Source of the DNA: Rotaria macrura
Lineage: Eukaryota > Rotifera > Eurotatoria > Philodinida > Philodinidae
Length of the DNA: 64,000 bases
Reading direction: 5' to 3'
Assembly: GCA_900239685.1 (NCBI GenBank)
Contig: OENT01000609.1
Span: 28,954-92,953 of the forward strand
The notes under the pieces: generated by a model
The model's input: the letters and a program-made list of their open reading frames with translations, nothing else
Database searches by the model: none
Told to the model about the DNA's origin: nothing
In this document: piece after piece, positions 1-9,777 of the stretch
How positions within the stretch are numbered: the stretch's first letter is position 1
How the letters are laid out: the number at the start of each line of letters is the position of its first letter
Made by a program: the position numbers and the translations under genes

Positions 1-75
1 ATAATATTACAAAAGTATAAAGTATTTAAATTTATTAACAGTGTTGTAAATCACTTTCTTTTTTTCTCATTTTAG

Positions 76-2607
76 ATCCATGCTATCGTTGTTGGTCCAT
101 TCGATACACCGTATGCAGGTGGATTCTTTTATTTTTTAATACGTTGTCCACCTGATTAGTAAGTTTGACAAAGTTGAAAAGTTATACAGAATAATCATTC
201 CCATATCAGGTGATACACTACTTTAGATACATACCAATAATTAATTATGACAGAAAAACTTGTCTAAAATACCACATTGTGATCCAAAGCATTTTACTTT
301 GTAGTTTAATTACTCACGATTCATTCTTTTCTTCAAGTCGGAAACGCCTTTGAAGATGGTGCAATAAATTCTACCTCGATATGGGCAGATCCTTTAGAAT
401 TTTCATAGATTATTTGATACGCATAGTACCATAGTAAAATATCAATTTGTATGCTTGTAATTTTACTAAAACACGATAGTTGGATAGTAGTGTCCGCTCG
501 TTCAGATTTTTCTTTCACTAAAACCTATCATATCATTTAACGATGAGGGTCCTGATGATGGTTGCTGTCTCTAATTATTAGAAACTTTTGGAAATAAAAC
601 TATCAATAATACTTATAGTGGCTCAATGATAAAAGTAAATATCAGTTTTATACTTTCTTACTGTTGTATGAGCAAATATCAGACAAAGTTCAGCATAAAA
701 GGAATCATGAGTTCAAAAATCATTTTAGACTTCTGTCAACCACTCGAAGACATTTCATAACAATCTAAACGAATTGTTTCATGGTGAATTGATGTAAAAA
801 TTAGTGTTGAAAATAGTTCATAGAAAACTTCACCCAGATTGTACATGACGTTTTTAAACTGTGAATTGAATTTATCCTTAAGTCGAATCGTGTTTTCATA
901 CCTATAATAAGAGGCAACATGAATACTGAGCAGTAGCACAAATATTCACTGTCTTTTTTCCAAATATTGACAGGAAAATATCCTTTATACTATTCATACT
1001 CACAATTGCCTTAATACAGAAAATAATATAGATTGATGAATTCAACTCTAGCATGTTGAAGAAAATGGCTTCAATGGATAATACTTTTGAGATAGTTTCT
1101 CTATCTATTATCTTGGACACGAGGATCTTTTCGAGAAGTAAAAATTACCGAGAAACAAATGTCTGACGAGCAACAATCGTATGAATGCAGACGAATCATG
1201 AAGAAACGAGTTAGCTTATTTTCAAATTCATGTTCATTGTAAAACTATAGTGTGTATATGTGCTCGGAGCTTTTTCAATTCTTTACAAGTCACAAGTTCT
1301 TAATATTTTGCAGTTGATGCGAAGAGAAAGCTTCGATGCTGCTACTGAAACGAAAGCATGATCTGAATCTAAAGTGTGCCAGAGAATTTTGATGTATAGT
1401 ATTTCTAGATAAGAAACAAAAACTACAAAGTTTTCTCATTCCTCACTTTATATGTGAATGATCAATGAAGAAATGAGTAAATTCTTTTGTAAACTCTGAT
1501 ATCTTCAGTTTTCTTTAGACAATGAACTACAAACGAGAGAAAACTCTGATATTTGATGGCGTATTAAATGAACATCATCGATTTCGATTTGTATTCTAGT
1601 CCTATTCGACCCCCTCGTTGTCGTCTAATGACAACTGGAAATAATACAGTTCGTTTTAATCCGAACCTCTATCGAAACGGCAAAGTTTGTTTGTCGATTT
1701 TAGGGTAAATTTATCCATGTCGAATCCATTGTCGTCCTATGTATGTATTTGTATACTTCAGTACTTGGAGTGGACCATCATGGACTCCAGCTCAAAATAT
1801 ATCATCACTTCTAATATCGATTCAATCGTTAATGTCAGAAAATCCTTATCATAACGAGCCCGGTTATGAACAGGTATAAAAAAAAACAAGGAAAATATCG
1901 TTTTTACTCTTCTCTGATCAATTCAACGTAGGAACGTCGATTAGGTGATTCGAAAACTTACAGTAAAATAATAAAACATGAAACATTACGTGTTGCTGTT
2001 TGTGAAATGCTTGAAAATCCCCGTTCATGTCCACAGGAGTTACGGTAAGTTTGAAATCATAAGAATTTAATTAAGAAAAACAATAATTATTTTCATTTTA
2101 AGTGACATTATAACGAAAGAATTTCTCAAGTTTTGCGATCACTACATTAGTATATGTGAAAAAAATACAAGCAAAGATGGTGAACCAATGATGGTATGTA
2201 GAAATAAAAATAAAAATAAAAATAGAAAGACTATTGATTAGATCTTTTTCATTTAAATAAAGGACCCTTTTTCTGAACGACGTGGATCATTTGAATATTC
2301 ATCAATACTAACACGTTTACAAAAATTAAAAAATAAACTAGATAGTAATGAACCAGCTAGTGAACATCAACAGAAACCCGATTCAGTTGTTCAAGAGACA
2401 AAGAAGTGTTTCGGTAACGTTGGTTTACATGAATCATCAGTTTGTGAAATGAGTTTAGATGACATATTCTATGATGATGAACAGGAGGAGGAGGAGGGGG
2501 AGCAGGAAGAAGACGAGGACGACGACAATATGGAGGAAAAGCATCAAAATACAGAAGATTATGATGATAACGTTGTTCAAGAATCAGGAAAAAAAACTCT
2601 GAACTGA
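76..2607 (+). CDS. UBE2Z: UBE2Z-like ubiquitin-conjugating enzyme E2, 3' part of gene
   Basis: This is an E2 enzyme that carries activated ubiquitin on a catalytic cysteine (UBE2Z is the UBA6-dependent E2). Exons by splice sites and frame: 76-158, 1600-1704, 1762-1873, 1932-2044, 2103-2193 and 2263-2607. The upstream part of the UBC fold, including the start codon, lies outside the window. Visible hallmarks are [15 protein letters not shown] in the first exon, RCPPDYPIRPPR across the first junction, the active-site segment [12 protein letters not shown] (Cys in exon 2), then [16 protein letters not shown]. The region after the UBC fold is UBE2Z-specific and continues to a DPFSERRG motif. The C-terminus ends in a low-complexity acidic tail of about 45 residues rich in D and E. 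All introns are about 55-70 nt except the first, which is 1441 nt. A possible AATAAA lies at 2745-2750. Family assignment is confident; the acidic tail is unusual. Confidence 0.93.
159..1599 (+). other. Long intron of the UBE2Z-like gene
   Basis: This GT-AG intron (donor GTAAGT, acceptor TTCTAG) is about 25 times longer than the other introns of the gene. I see no convincing exon, RNA gene or bounded repeat in it. The small open frames inside do not resemble proteins. Confidence 0.75.
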
Positions 2608-3569
2608 CTGTATGAATATGTGTTTTTTTCTGTGCATGTCATGATGATGATCATGTTTTATCTTTTATTTTGTTATTTCAAAAATTAACACTCATTTGGA
2701 TAAAAGAAAACTGAAAAAATCCTCGTATCTAAACGGTACTCAATAATAAACAACCAATATTAATTGTTATCTTTTAGGAAGGCAATATATTTCTCTGTAA
2801 AGCTCATGACCTCACCTTTTGAGTAAATTGTTCGTGCCGGAACGAATTTCATGCGTCTAACGCCTACTCAATTGAACAATAATGTAAGCTTTTTCCACAC
2901 GTAATTCGGCACATTTGGATATCATTATTTAATTTTTAGAAGAGACATTGCGGGGTGAGAATAACAATCATAAGTTGACTGATGTTCAAAAGTCGAAAAA
3001 CATTTTGTTTTCGTGCCCACTGTTTTATCGACAAATTAATTCTGTTTCGAATCGTTTATACCTAAGGGTTGTTTAGGAGGATATATCTAGTTTATGAAGA
3101 ATTAAATTCGAATAGTGCATCGAAAAATACACTCAGAGACAAGCTAAACTAATGCTTGTATAGAGTAGCCAGTTATCTATTCTTTTAATTTGTAGCATTG
3201 AACTTGTAATTGGGGTTTTTGATGAGTGAAAACTCGAATTAATTCTTTAATGACGATGTAACGAGACATTAAAGAAAATTCATGTGGGCTCGGCTTATTT
3301 ATTTATTTATATTTTATTTTCTATTGTTTTAAATAAAGCGCTCGTTTCTGCTTGAAGTTCATTATGATTGTGACTAAGTTGTTATTTCATTATCACTTTC
3401 TCGTGCTCTCTTTTAGCAAAAGGCTATTGACATTATCCTGTTTAATTTGCTAGAACTTCACATTTATTCAAGTTAAACTTTTCAGTACCCGCCCACCCAT
3501 TTCCCATTTTACATACTTAGTATACAGTTTATCCTAAGTAATTAATACTGGGAAAGGAAAAGTACTATA
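2608..3569. other. Intergenic, nothing recognised
   Basis: AT-rich sequence between the end of the UBE2Z-like gene and the hAT-type element. It includes the presumed 3' UTR with AATAAA at 2745-2750. No supported gene is seen. Confidence 0.6.
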
Positions 3570-3601
3570 GTACGTGCCAGAGCTCCGCGGGACGTCAAAA
3601 A

Positions 3602-3725
3602 ATTTGTCCCGTCCCGTCCCGCATCCCGTACCACCTTATCCGGCCCGTCCCATCCCGCTTTATTCGCTTTTTAGGGTCCCGTCCCGTCCCGTGTCCCGCG
3701 CTACCTGTCCCGTCCCGTCCCGCAT
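3602..3725. repeat. GC-rich CCCGT/CCCGC pentamer repeat, left subterminal
   Basis: Imperfect tandem GTCCC/CCCGT pentamers interrupted by CGCATCCCG-type units, in otherwise AT-rich surroundings. A shorter block in the same orientation lies near the right end of the element (about 4350-4430). Confidence 0.8.
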
Positions 3726-4063
3726 TTATTAAGATGTCGAGTACTGTTAGAAATATAAGAATAAGTGCTAAAACATTTTCGACATGAAGCAAAGCCTTCA
3801 ATTCGTTTAGAATGACCATGATGATTAACGACCGCAGGAAAACCAAACGTATTCCAGCAGCCAGACGTTCGTTTACCCGTATTTTCTAAAACCACATATT
3901 CATTGGGCTTTGTTTGAAGCATAATTCGCAATTGAGAACATGTAAATTTATCTGAATTACGATTTGAAAACGATGGATTGATCAATAAGACATTGGAATC
4001 ACAGGAAGTAATATTTTGTCCACGTGAAATGGCAATTGGTGACAAAATTTCAGGAGAAGACAT
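3701..4063 (-). pseudogene. BED-type zinc-finger fragment inside hAT-type element
   Basis: A 120-codon open frame starts MSSPEILSP and contains a BED-like finger: SGCWNTFGFPAV, then C-R-K-C, then STRHLNKC, giving C-x2-C ... H-x3-C. BED fingers are typically the N-terminal DNA-binding part of hAT transposases. The frame runs directly into the GC-rich repeat, where it reads as a GTGRD repeat, so the rest of a transposase is missing. It is most likely the leftover 5' coding part of an internally deleted element. It could also be a domesticated BED protein exon, but no downstream exon was found. Confidence 0.55.
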
Positions 4064-5912
4064 TATTTATTTATTCCTTAAAACAACAACTGCTAATGTC
4101 TAAAAAAACAAAGATATTATTTCTAAATAATAAAAAAAAGATCGGAATGCCGTAAACAATAATTACAATACAATCACTGTATCGATTCAAACAAGTGATA
4201 TATTATCATTGTGTGAAGACAAGCAATCGAATGACCTCTAACGTCGAATGCGTAACTCAATACATACATGTCGCAAAACTGCAATGAATGCACAATACTT
4301 AATGCCAATTGTGCTTGTATGAACTTGGCGGGACAGAGAAGTTAATTGATCTGGTCCCGTCCCGTCTCGAGAGGAATAAGTTCTGTCCCGCTCCGTCCCG
4401 CCATCTTTTCATTTTTACTGTCCCGNTGATGCTAAAGCCGAAAAGGCAAATCAGTCGTGTCAAGTGACACTGAAACTGAAAAGGCAAACGAGTTGTGTTG
4501 GATGTCTTAGACATTCGACATGTAGAATTAATTAAGCTATTCTTGTGAACCAACGGCCAGGAGCCTTGGCACGTACAGTTGATCAATTTTTTGTCGATAT
4601 ACATTGATGCTGAAGTACGTGACCCAATCGGCGATACGCCACGGCACGTCCAGTACAATTTTTCATTTTAGGCTGGGCGCTGCTGTGACTCTTCATTTAC
4701 GCAATATTAGTGCTATCTGTGAACGTTTTCTCTTTTATTACCACGATCGTAGCAATTTATTCTCTCAACTCACCACGGCGTTTGAAATGCTCAAAAAATG
4801 ACTATATATGAAATCTCTTTAACATTATTTTATTGTATTTCATTGTTTATGTTATGTTTTGTCACCTTGTACTTTGGCTAAAAATATATATACGCCCAAT
4901 TCGCCACTATATAATAGCAGTCTTGTCATAAAGGGATCGACATGAACAGTCATTTTTTTTCTCAAAAGAAAAGAACAAAATTTCAGATTTGAAGATTTGG
5001 GATCATTCATCACATGAGTTCAACATCAAAAACATCTGCCGAACGTAGGAAATTGCTATTGTAATACAAAACTAAATAGTTACTTGCTCTTAAGAGATTG
5101 TAATTGATATTTAAACAGATTCGCAATATTTGAGTATGAGAAAAGCATTAAAGTCATCAGTCATGAGTTACACAATAGCACATTGAAGAATCTGTAGAAA
5201 ATTCTACGCATCGTAAAGTAGTACGTTTAAAACAAAGAATATCACACTATCATTGTAACAATTAGGTTCGGATAATAAAATTTCCTAGAGTGATTGCATA
5301 TCATGTTTTCTATCTGAATCCATAACAAATCGATCAAACAAACCTAGATCTGAAATTCTTATTATCAATAGCATCAATAATCTTATGTGAACATTCTCTA
5401 TGATATGCAAGTTGACTTTCATGTCTTGCTAAACTCATGAAACCTCTATTCAGTGATGGTCATGTCAAGCTCTTCGGATCGAAATGTCATTTTTGAGAAG
5501 TTTCAATAGACTCTAACTGAAGAAAGTAATGTACGGTTGATGATTCTCCCAGACCATATCGGATGTGAACTCAATGGCCTAGTGATAAATACATCATCTG
5601 ATGGTTATCGGGGGGGGGGGGATGAGCTTGGATGTATTCTGATTTTCATGTTATCTAACTATCACACTCTGTAACATCAATGCCTTTGTTGAATGCTTTC
5701 TACGTGTCGATATGAGAACGTATGATTTGCTTGAATAGTTTTGATAGTATATCGATAAGACATAGTTCTTGAAACAGTATCATTTACAGAAAATAAGTAG
5801 TTCTCATTCTCTTAAAAAGGATCATATACATATTACATGAAGTCAAAATTGTTTTACTCGTGGCCAAGTGCCACACCTTGAGGATACTAAAGCTTACTCG
5901 ACCTGTCCATTC

Positions 5913-6305
5913 GTGACGGAATCACGTTTTTTAAGATTGTACCTTTAATATGTCAACTTATGCAAGTCGAATAAAGCTAATGTTGTTAGAAAGAAACAGT
6001 AGTGATGATGTTCTATGTATAAGAAAAGTTTCATCAAATTTCATACTATTCTAAATGTTTTTATAATTGAAATATAGCATCGTTACGGAATCACCAAAAA
6101 TAGACCTTGATCATGAGTATTATGTAAAGAGATAAAATTTTTTACTCAAGTATAGGTGGTATCAAAAACCTTTCTATAAGAAAGTTATAGCTTAGATGAC
6201 GAGCTATATATAGAAAAAAAGTAATTTAAAATATATCATAACCAGTTCTTATAAATAGAAAAAAAACGGTGTGATGGAATCACGTTTTTCGTTACGGAAT
6301 CACAC
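5913..6305. repeat. Four dispersed copies of a (GT)NACGGAATCAC motif
   Basis: GTGACGGAATCACGTTTTT at 5913-5931, GTTACGGAATCAC at 6082-6094, GTGATGGAATCACGTTTTT at 6271-6289 and GTTACGGAATCACAC at 6291-6305. The motif is a hyphenated palindrome (GTGA ... TCAC). Its function is unknown. Confidence 0.6.
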
Positions 6306-8141
6306 TTTGAAAATTTTGATGATTTGATTATAAATTTATTTATTCAAAACTTAGAGATAATCCATCAAGATAACTACGTAAATATCATGTACAATACTGT
6401 TTCCTACGTTATGGACAATGTTCCACAAGGCGGTTATATTTGTTTTGTTTAATTATGTAATTCGAATTCACCCCAGAATGGTGAACCGTTACGTGGACAG
6501 GTCCTACTACGATTACATTTTGTGATAGAGTTACAACCTTTTGGTCTTGAGTAATATGCTTTTCCTGTTTTCGAAGCTAAATGATATAGGTCAGCATATC
6601 TATTAGCTTATTGTATGTATTTTTCTATTGAAGGAGTTTGTCGTTGATTTTCGAAATTGTATTGATAAGAATTTCAATATGAAATTTTCAGACAACAACC
6701 CAGGGAAAAGATTTCGAGTGTAAACGAAAGTCTTAAGTCTTGGTGCAGCGATCTTTTGAAACAATAATACAGCAGTATTTTCGTCTAGGGACTCTGACAC
6801 TTTTGAATAAGTTTCACTGATCTCCCTTTTCTTCTGGGCAAGAAACAACCGTAATCATGGATAGAAATCTTCACTTTTCCGAATTCGAAAAATTACCATT
6901 GTACACAGACTTTCAATACTTTTCGTGACAGAGGCAATATACTCTTTTTTAAATTATTGCTTTGACCGATCGCAGTCAAAGTCTACTGATCTGAATTGCT
7001 AAAACTGATCAGTCATGTAGAAAAATTTTCTAGTTCGAAATATTTTTCGTGCGACTGTGATTGTGCTTATTTTCTTCTCATGTCTACAACCACAACTACA
7101 TTTATATTCTGTTTTAAATTTTTGATCTTCTTGTGTTGACTTCTTTTTACAGAACTTAGGCGATTTTGTCCTTATTGATAACAGAAGTGAAATGACAGAT
7201 GGGAATCTTAATGTAATCATGATACAGTTTGATTGGTAGAGAAACATAAAACATATGAATTCAAAAGCGAAGGTTATTCTTCTTGTTGACTTTGTCTGGA
7301 GACAAACACAATCAAAAAAAAATATGTTAAAAACGATATTAAATAATTGTACTCTGTTGTCTACGCCACAACAGTTATTGTCAAACATATCTTCATTATT
7401 TGAACTAATATTAGTGTTGTTTCTATTTTAACACAAATCGTTCTAGTTGATGAAATTTTAGAGATAACTAAGACCAATACAATCGTTTATTTGAATACTA
7501 CGATACCGGAAGAAATGAAAAATCACTTAAACCTCCTACCATGCTAGAGGATCCCTGGTCTTATAGGGTGTCCTTGCATAGTAACTGTTCAAGGTGGTCT
7601 TGTAAACTGTCATTTGTTTGAGACGATGAAAAAAAAAAGTTGCAATGTTCTTCATTTTATTTCCTGAAATTTATGAAACAATAACAAAATAAATATGAAT
7701 ATGCAACATAAAAAAAAATAATCGTATGGTTTTCCCAGATATTGATAATTGCTAATTGAGTTAATGTAAGTTGAGAAGTTGTTTTTATTGTTTCGAGGCT
7801 TCTTTATCGTAATCATTATTCATCGACTTGTTAATTTCATCCATTTCAGCAGATGTATATTATCTAAATAATTTTGTTTTCATCCAGTCGAGAGGAAAAG
7901 AGAATTATTCTTTATCCTTTTTAAATGTTCTATCATAATGTAAGCGATGTGTTTTGTTGTATTTCTTTGCATACTGCGTGAAAGAAATGTTGGCCTGAAA
8001 GAGCATGCACGAAAAAGACTGTCATAGAAAATTGAATTTGACACAAATAGAATGAAAGAAAAGAATTTTTCATTAAATAAGAAGATCCCAATGTTCTAGT
8101 ACATTTTAAAAATATTTTGCTGGGCGGGTCTTCTAATATGA

Positions 8142-8155
8142 GGGGGGGGGGGGGG
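8142..8155. repeat. 14-G homopolymer
   Basis: An uninterrupted run of fourteen G flanked by near-identical TCTTCTAATAT copies on both sides. A second run (12 G) is at 5610-5621. Confidence 0.85.
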
Positions 8156-8703
8156 AAGATCTTTTATTCCAAGGAGGTCTTCTAATATCGGAGCGGGTTT
8201 ATATTAATCTAGCAACAAGCTCTATTCAATCTAGCCGGATACAAGTGAAACAAATATCCTAGCATCTGCTAATCACTGTCATTGGAAAACACGATAACGT
8301 CTCCATCAACGATGGGGACGGGAAGGGTGAATTTCTTTTCAACTGAAAACATCAAAATTGCCGCTTTTCATTTTAGTTATGTGAGCATAACCCACAGTCG
8401 TCGACAGATACGTGTCAAAAATAGGTGTTTTGCATTCTTATTGTTATATATTCTGATCGCTCAGTGATAATTTGACTCCACAAAGAAATGAATATTTATG
8501 CAAGCACTAGAAAAACTCGAATCCATTTAGAAGAAGCAAAAAGCAAAGTATAATAGAAGATAGACTAAAGCTTTAGAAACGTTTTCAGAGTACACAACGT
8601 AGACATATAAATTAGTTTGTTTGCCATTCGCTTATGTGAGTAGGCAAAAATAGTTTTACTGATCAATATTCGAGCCAACTATTTAATTACAATATGCTTA
8701 TAA

Positions 8704-9777
8704 CTAGAATTGAATATTTTTAATGACATCTTGTAAACGATGATCCATTGCGTGCGTAGTAGTGATCGATGATGTATGATGACAATCCTGAAAAATGGTT
8801 CGACAAGATTGATCAATGGCTTCGAATCCACTAATAACATTGTGACAACGTTCTGGCATGATCTCGGTAGCATAATCCGAGACCACTAGGGTCTTCTTTT
8901 CTGAGATCGTCAAGAGCGATTCGATCAATTTATTATAACTGGTAGCCAAATGTTTCTTTTTAGTTTCCTCTTCGGATCGAATAGTTTGAGCCACACCTAT
9001 GGACGAGAGAGAGAGAAAGAGAATGAAGGAGGGTAAGAAAAACAAATCAACGGCATTTACTATTGATGATTCGAGTCTAAAGGCAGATAGCATAAGTATA
9101 GGCGACATAGTTAACTAATAACAGTAACTTACCAAGCGCCACAAACGAAGCGAAATGAACAATAATGATATCTCGGCAAAAATATTGTCTTTGTACAATA
9201 TAATTATATCAACAGTAAACGAAGCAATAACAACGATTGCATCAAGCCATTCCATTTTTCTATGATGAAAACTCCACCAATGCCGTCCAAATGCAAATAC
9301 TTTGATCAAGATTTCAACGACAAACACTGTCAACAGTGCCAGAGAAGAGTAGTGAAGAATTTCTAATGCCAATTCAATTTGGTGATGTTCATGTTCTTTG
9401 TGTTCGGTAACTTCGTGTGTGTTTCTAGAATCACAAATTCGCTTAAACTTGATAAAATCAAGTATGAGCTGAGCTATAACAAGTAAACAATCGATGAGTA
9501 CGAGTCCTATAATCACAATATGTAAAATCGGCTGTTCAATAAATCGAACTAGTTCACGCTGCCATTTATAGTGAACGTTCCACCATTTGCCGAGCAAAGA
9601 GCAGCATCCATTATCATATTTGAAACAGCATCCTTGATCTTGTGTTTCTTCGGTGTTTTGTTCGATTTTTTCTGTCAGAGTTAATTTTGGTTTTGGCAAG
9701 AGTAAAGCGATCACTGGATCACTATAGCTTGGCTCTGGTAAGTGGTCTTTATATAATTTAAGTGTAGTTACTTCCAT
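8704..9777 (-). CDS. HVCN1: Voltage-gated proton channel (HVCN1/Hv1)
   Basis: This four-helix voltage-sensor protein conducts protons across the plasma membrane. Exons on the minus strand: 9777-9133, a 16-nt microexon 9076-9061, and 8996-8704, giving a 317-aa model. S1 holds the selectivity aspartate (D96 in LVLIDCLLV); S2 has E155 (VVEI); S3 has D179 (WLDAIVV) and D190. S4 reads LRLWRL | TRIIN | S with three arginines R211, R214 and R217 in the R-x2-R-x2-R spacing. The third arginine and the conserved IIN come only from the microexon. H142 (LHYSS) matches one zinc-binding histidine of human Hv1. The S1-S2 loop is unusually rich in His (H121-H132). The human E119 position is Q103 here. The C-terminal region is polar, without an obvious heptad coiled coil. 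Start chosen as the first ATG (MEVTTLK); an upstream exon cannot be excluded. Confidence 0.93.

Larger units (their letters stand above)
3578..4568 (-). mobile_element. hAT-type non-autonomous DNA transposon with GC-rich (CCCGT)n subterminal repeats
   Basis: The left end reads CAGAGCTCC; the right end, on the other strand, reads CAAGGCTCC, so both ends fit the hAT pattern (C/T)A-x-x-G. The flanking octamers GTACGTGC (3570-3577) and GCACGTAC (4569-4576) match at six of eight bases and would be the 8-bp target duplication. They are also reverse complements of each other, so the inverted repeat can be read as extending further. Inside both ends lie runs of CCCGT/CCCGC pentamers (3602-3725 and about 4350-4430), like the GC-rich subterminal repeats of many hAT elements. 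An internal degenerate tandem duplication of about 37 bp sits at 4430-4505. The only recognisable coding part is a BED-type zinc-finger frame on the minus strand; no transposase catalytic domain is present. One base (4426) is ambiguous. Confidence 0.65.
4577..8703. other. Intergenic, gene-free; holds short repeated motifs
   Basis: No gene is supported. The stretch contains a 12-G run at 5610-5621, four copies of a GGAATCAC-centred motif between 5913 and 6305, a 14-G run at 8142-8155, and a direct repeat of GGTCTTCTAATAT at about 8117 and 8176. The longest open frame (129 codons on the minus strand at 6999-7388) has no recognisable domain. Confidence 0.6.

Noticed and set aside
4604-4801. 65-codon plus-strand frame beside the hAT element
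   Set aside because: No recognisable domain. It starts just outside the element end and could not be linked to a transposase.
6999-7388. 129-codon minus-strand frame with a CCG motif resembling a tetraspanin loop
   Set aside because: No transmembrane pattern of tetraspanins, only a chance CCG. The composition is that of translated AT-rich non-coding DNA.
8997-9108. Open frame start MSPILMLSAF as the start of a separate small protein next to HVCN1
   Set aside because: It is intron sequence plus the microexon read in another frame. The HVCN1 exon model explains it.
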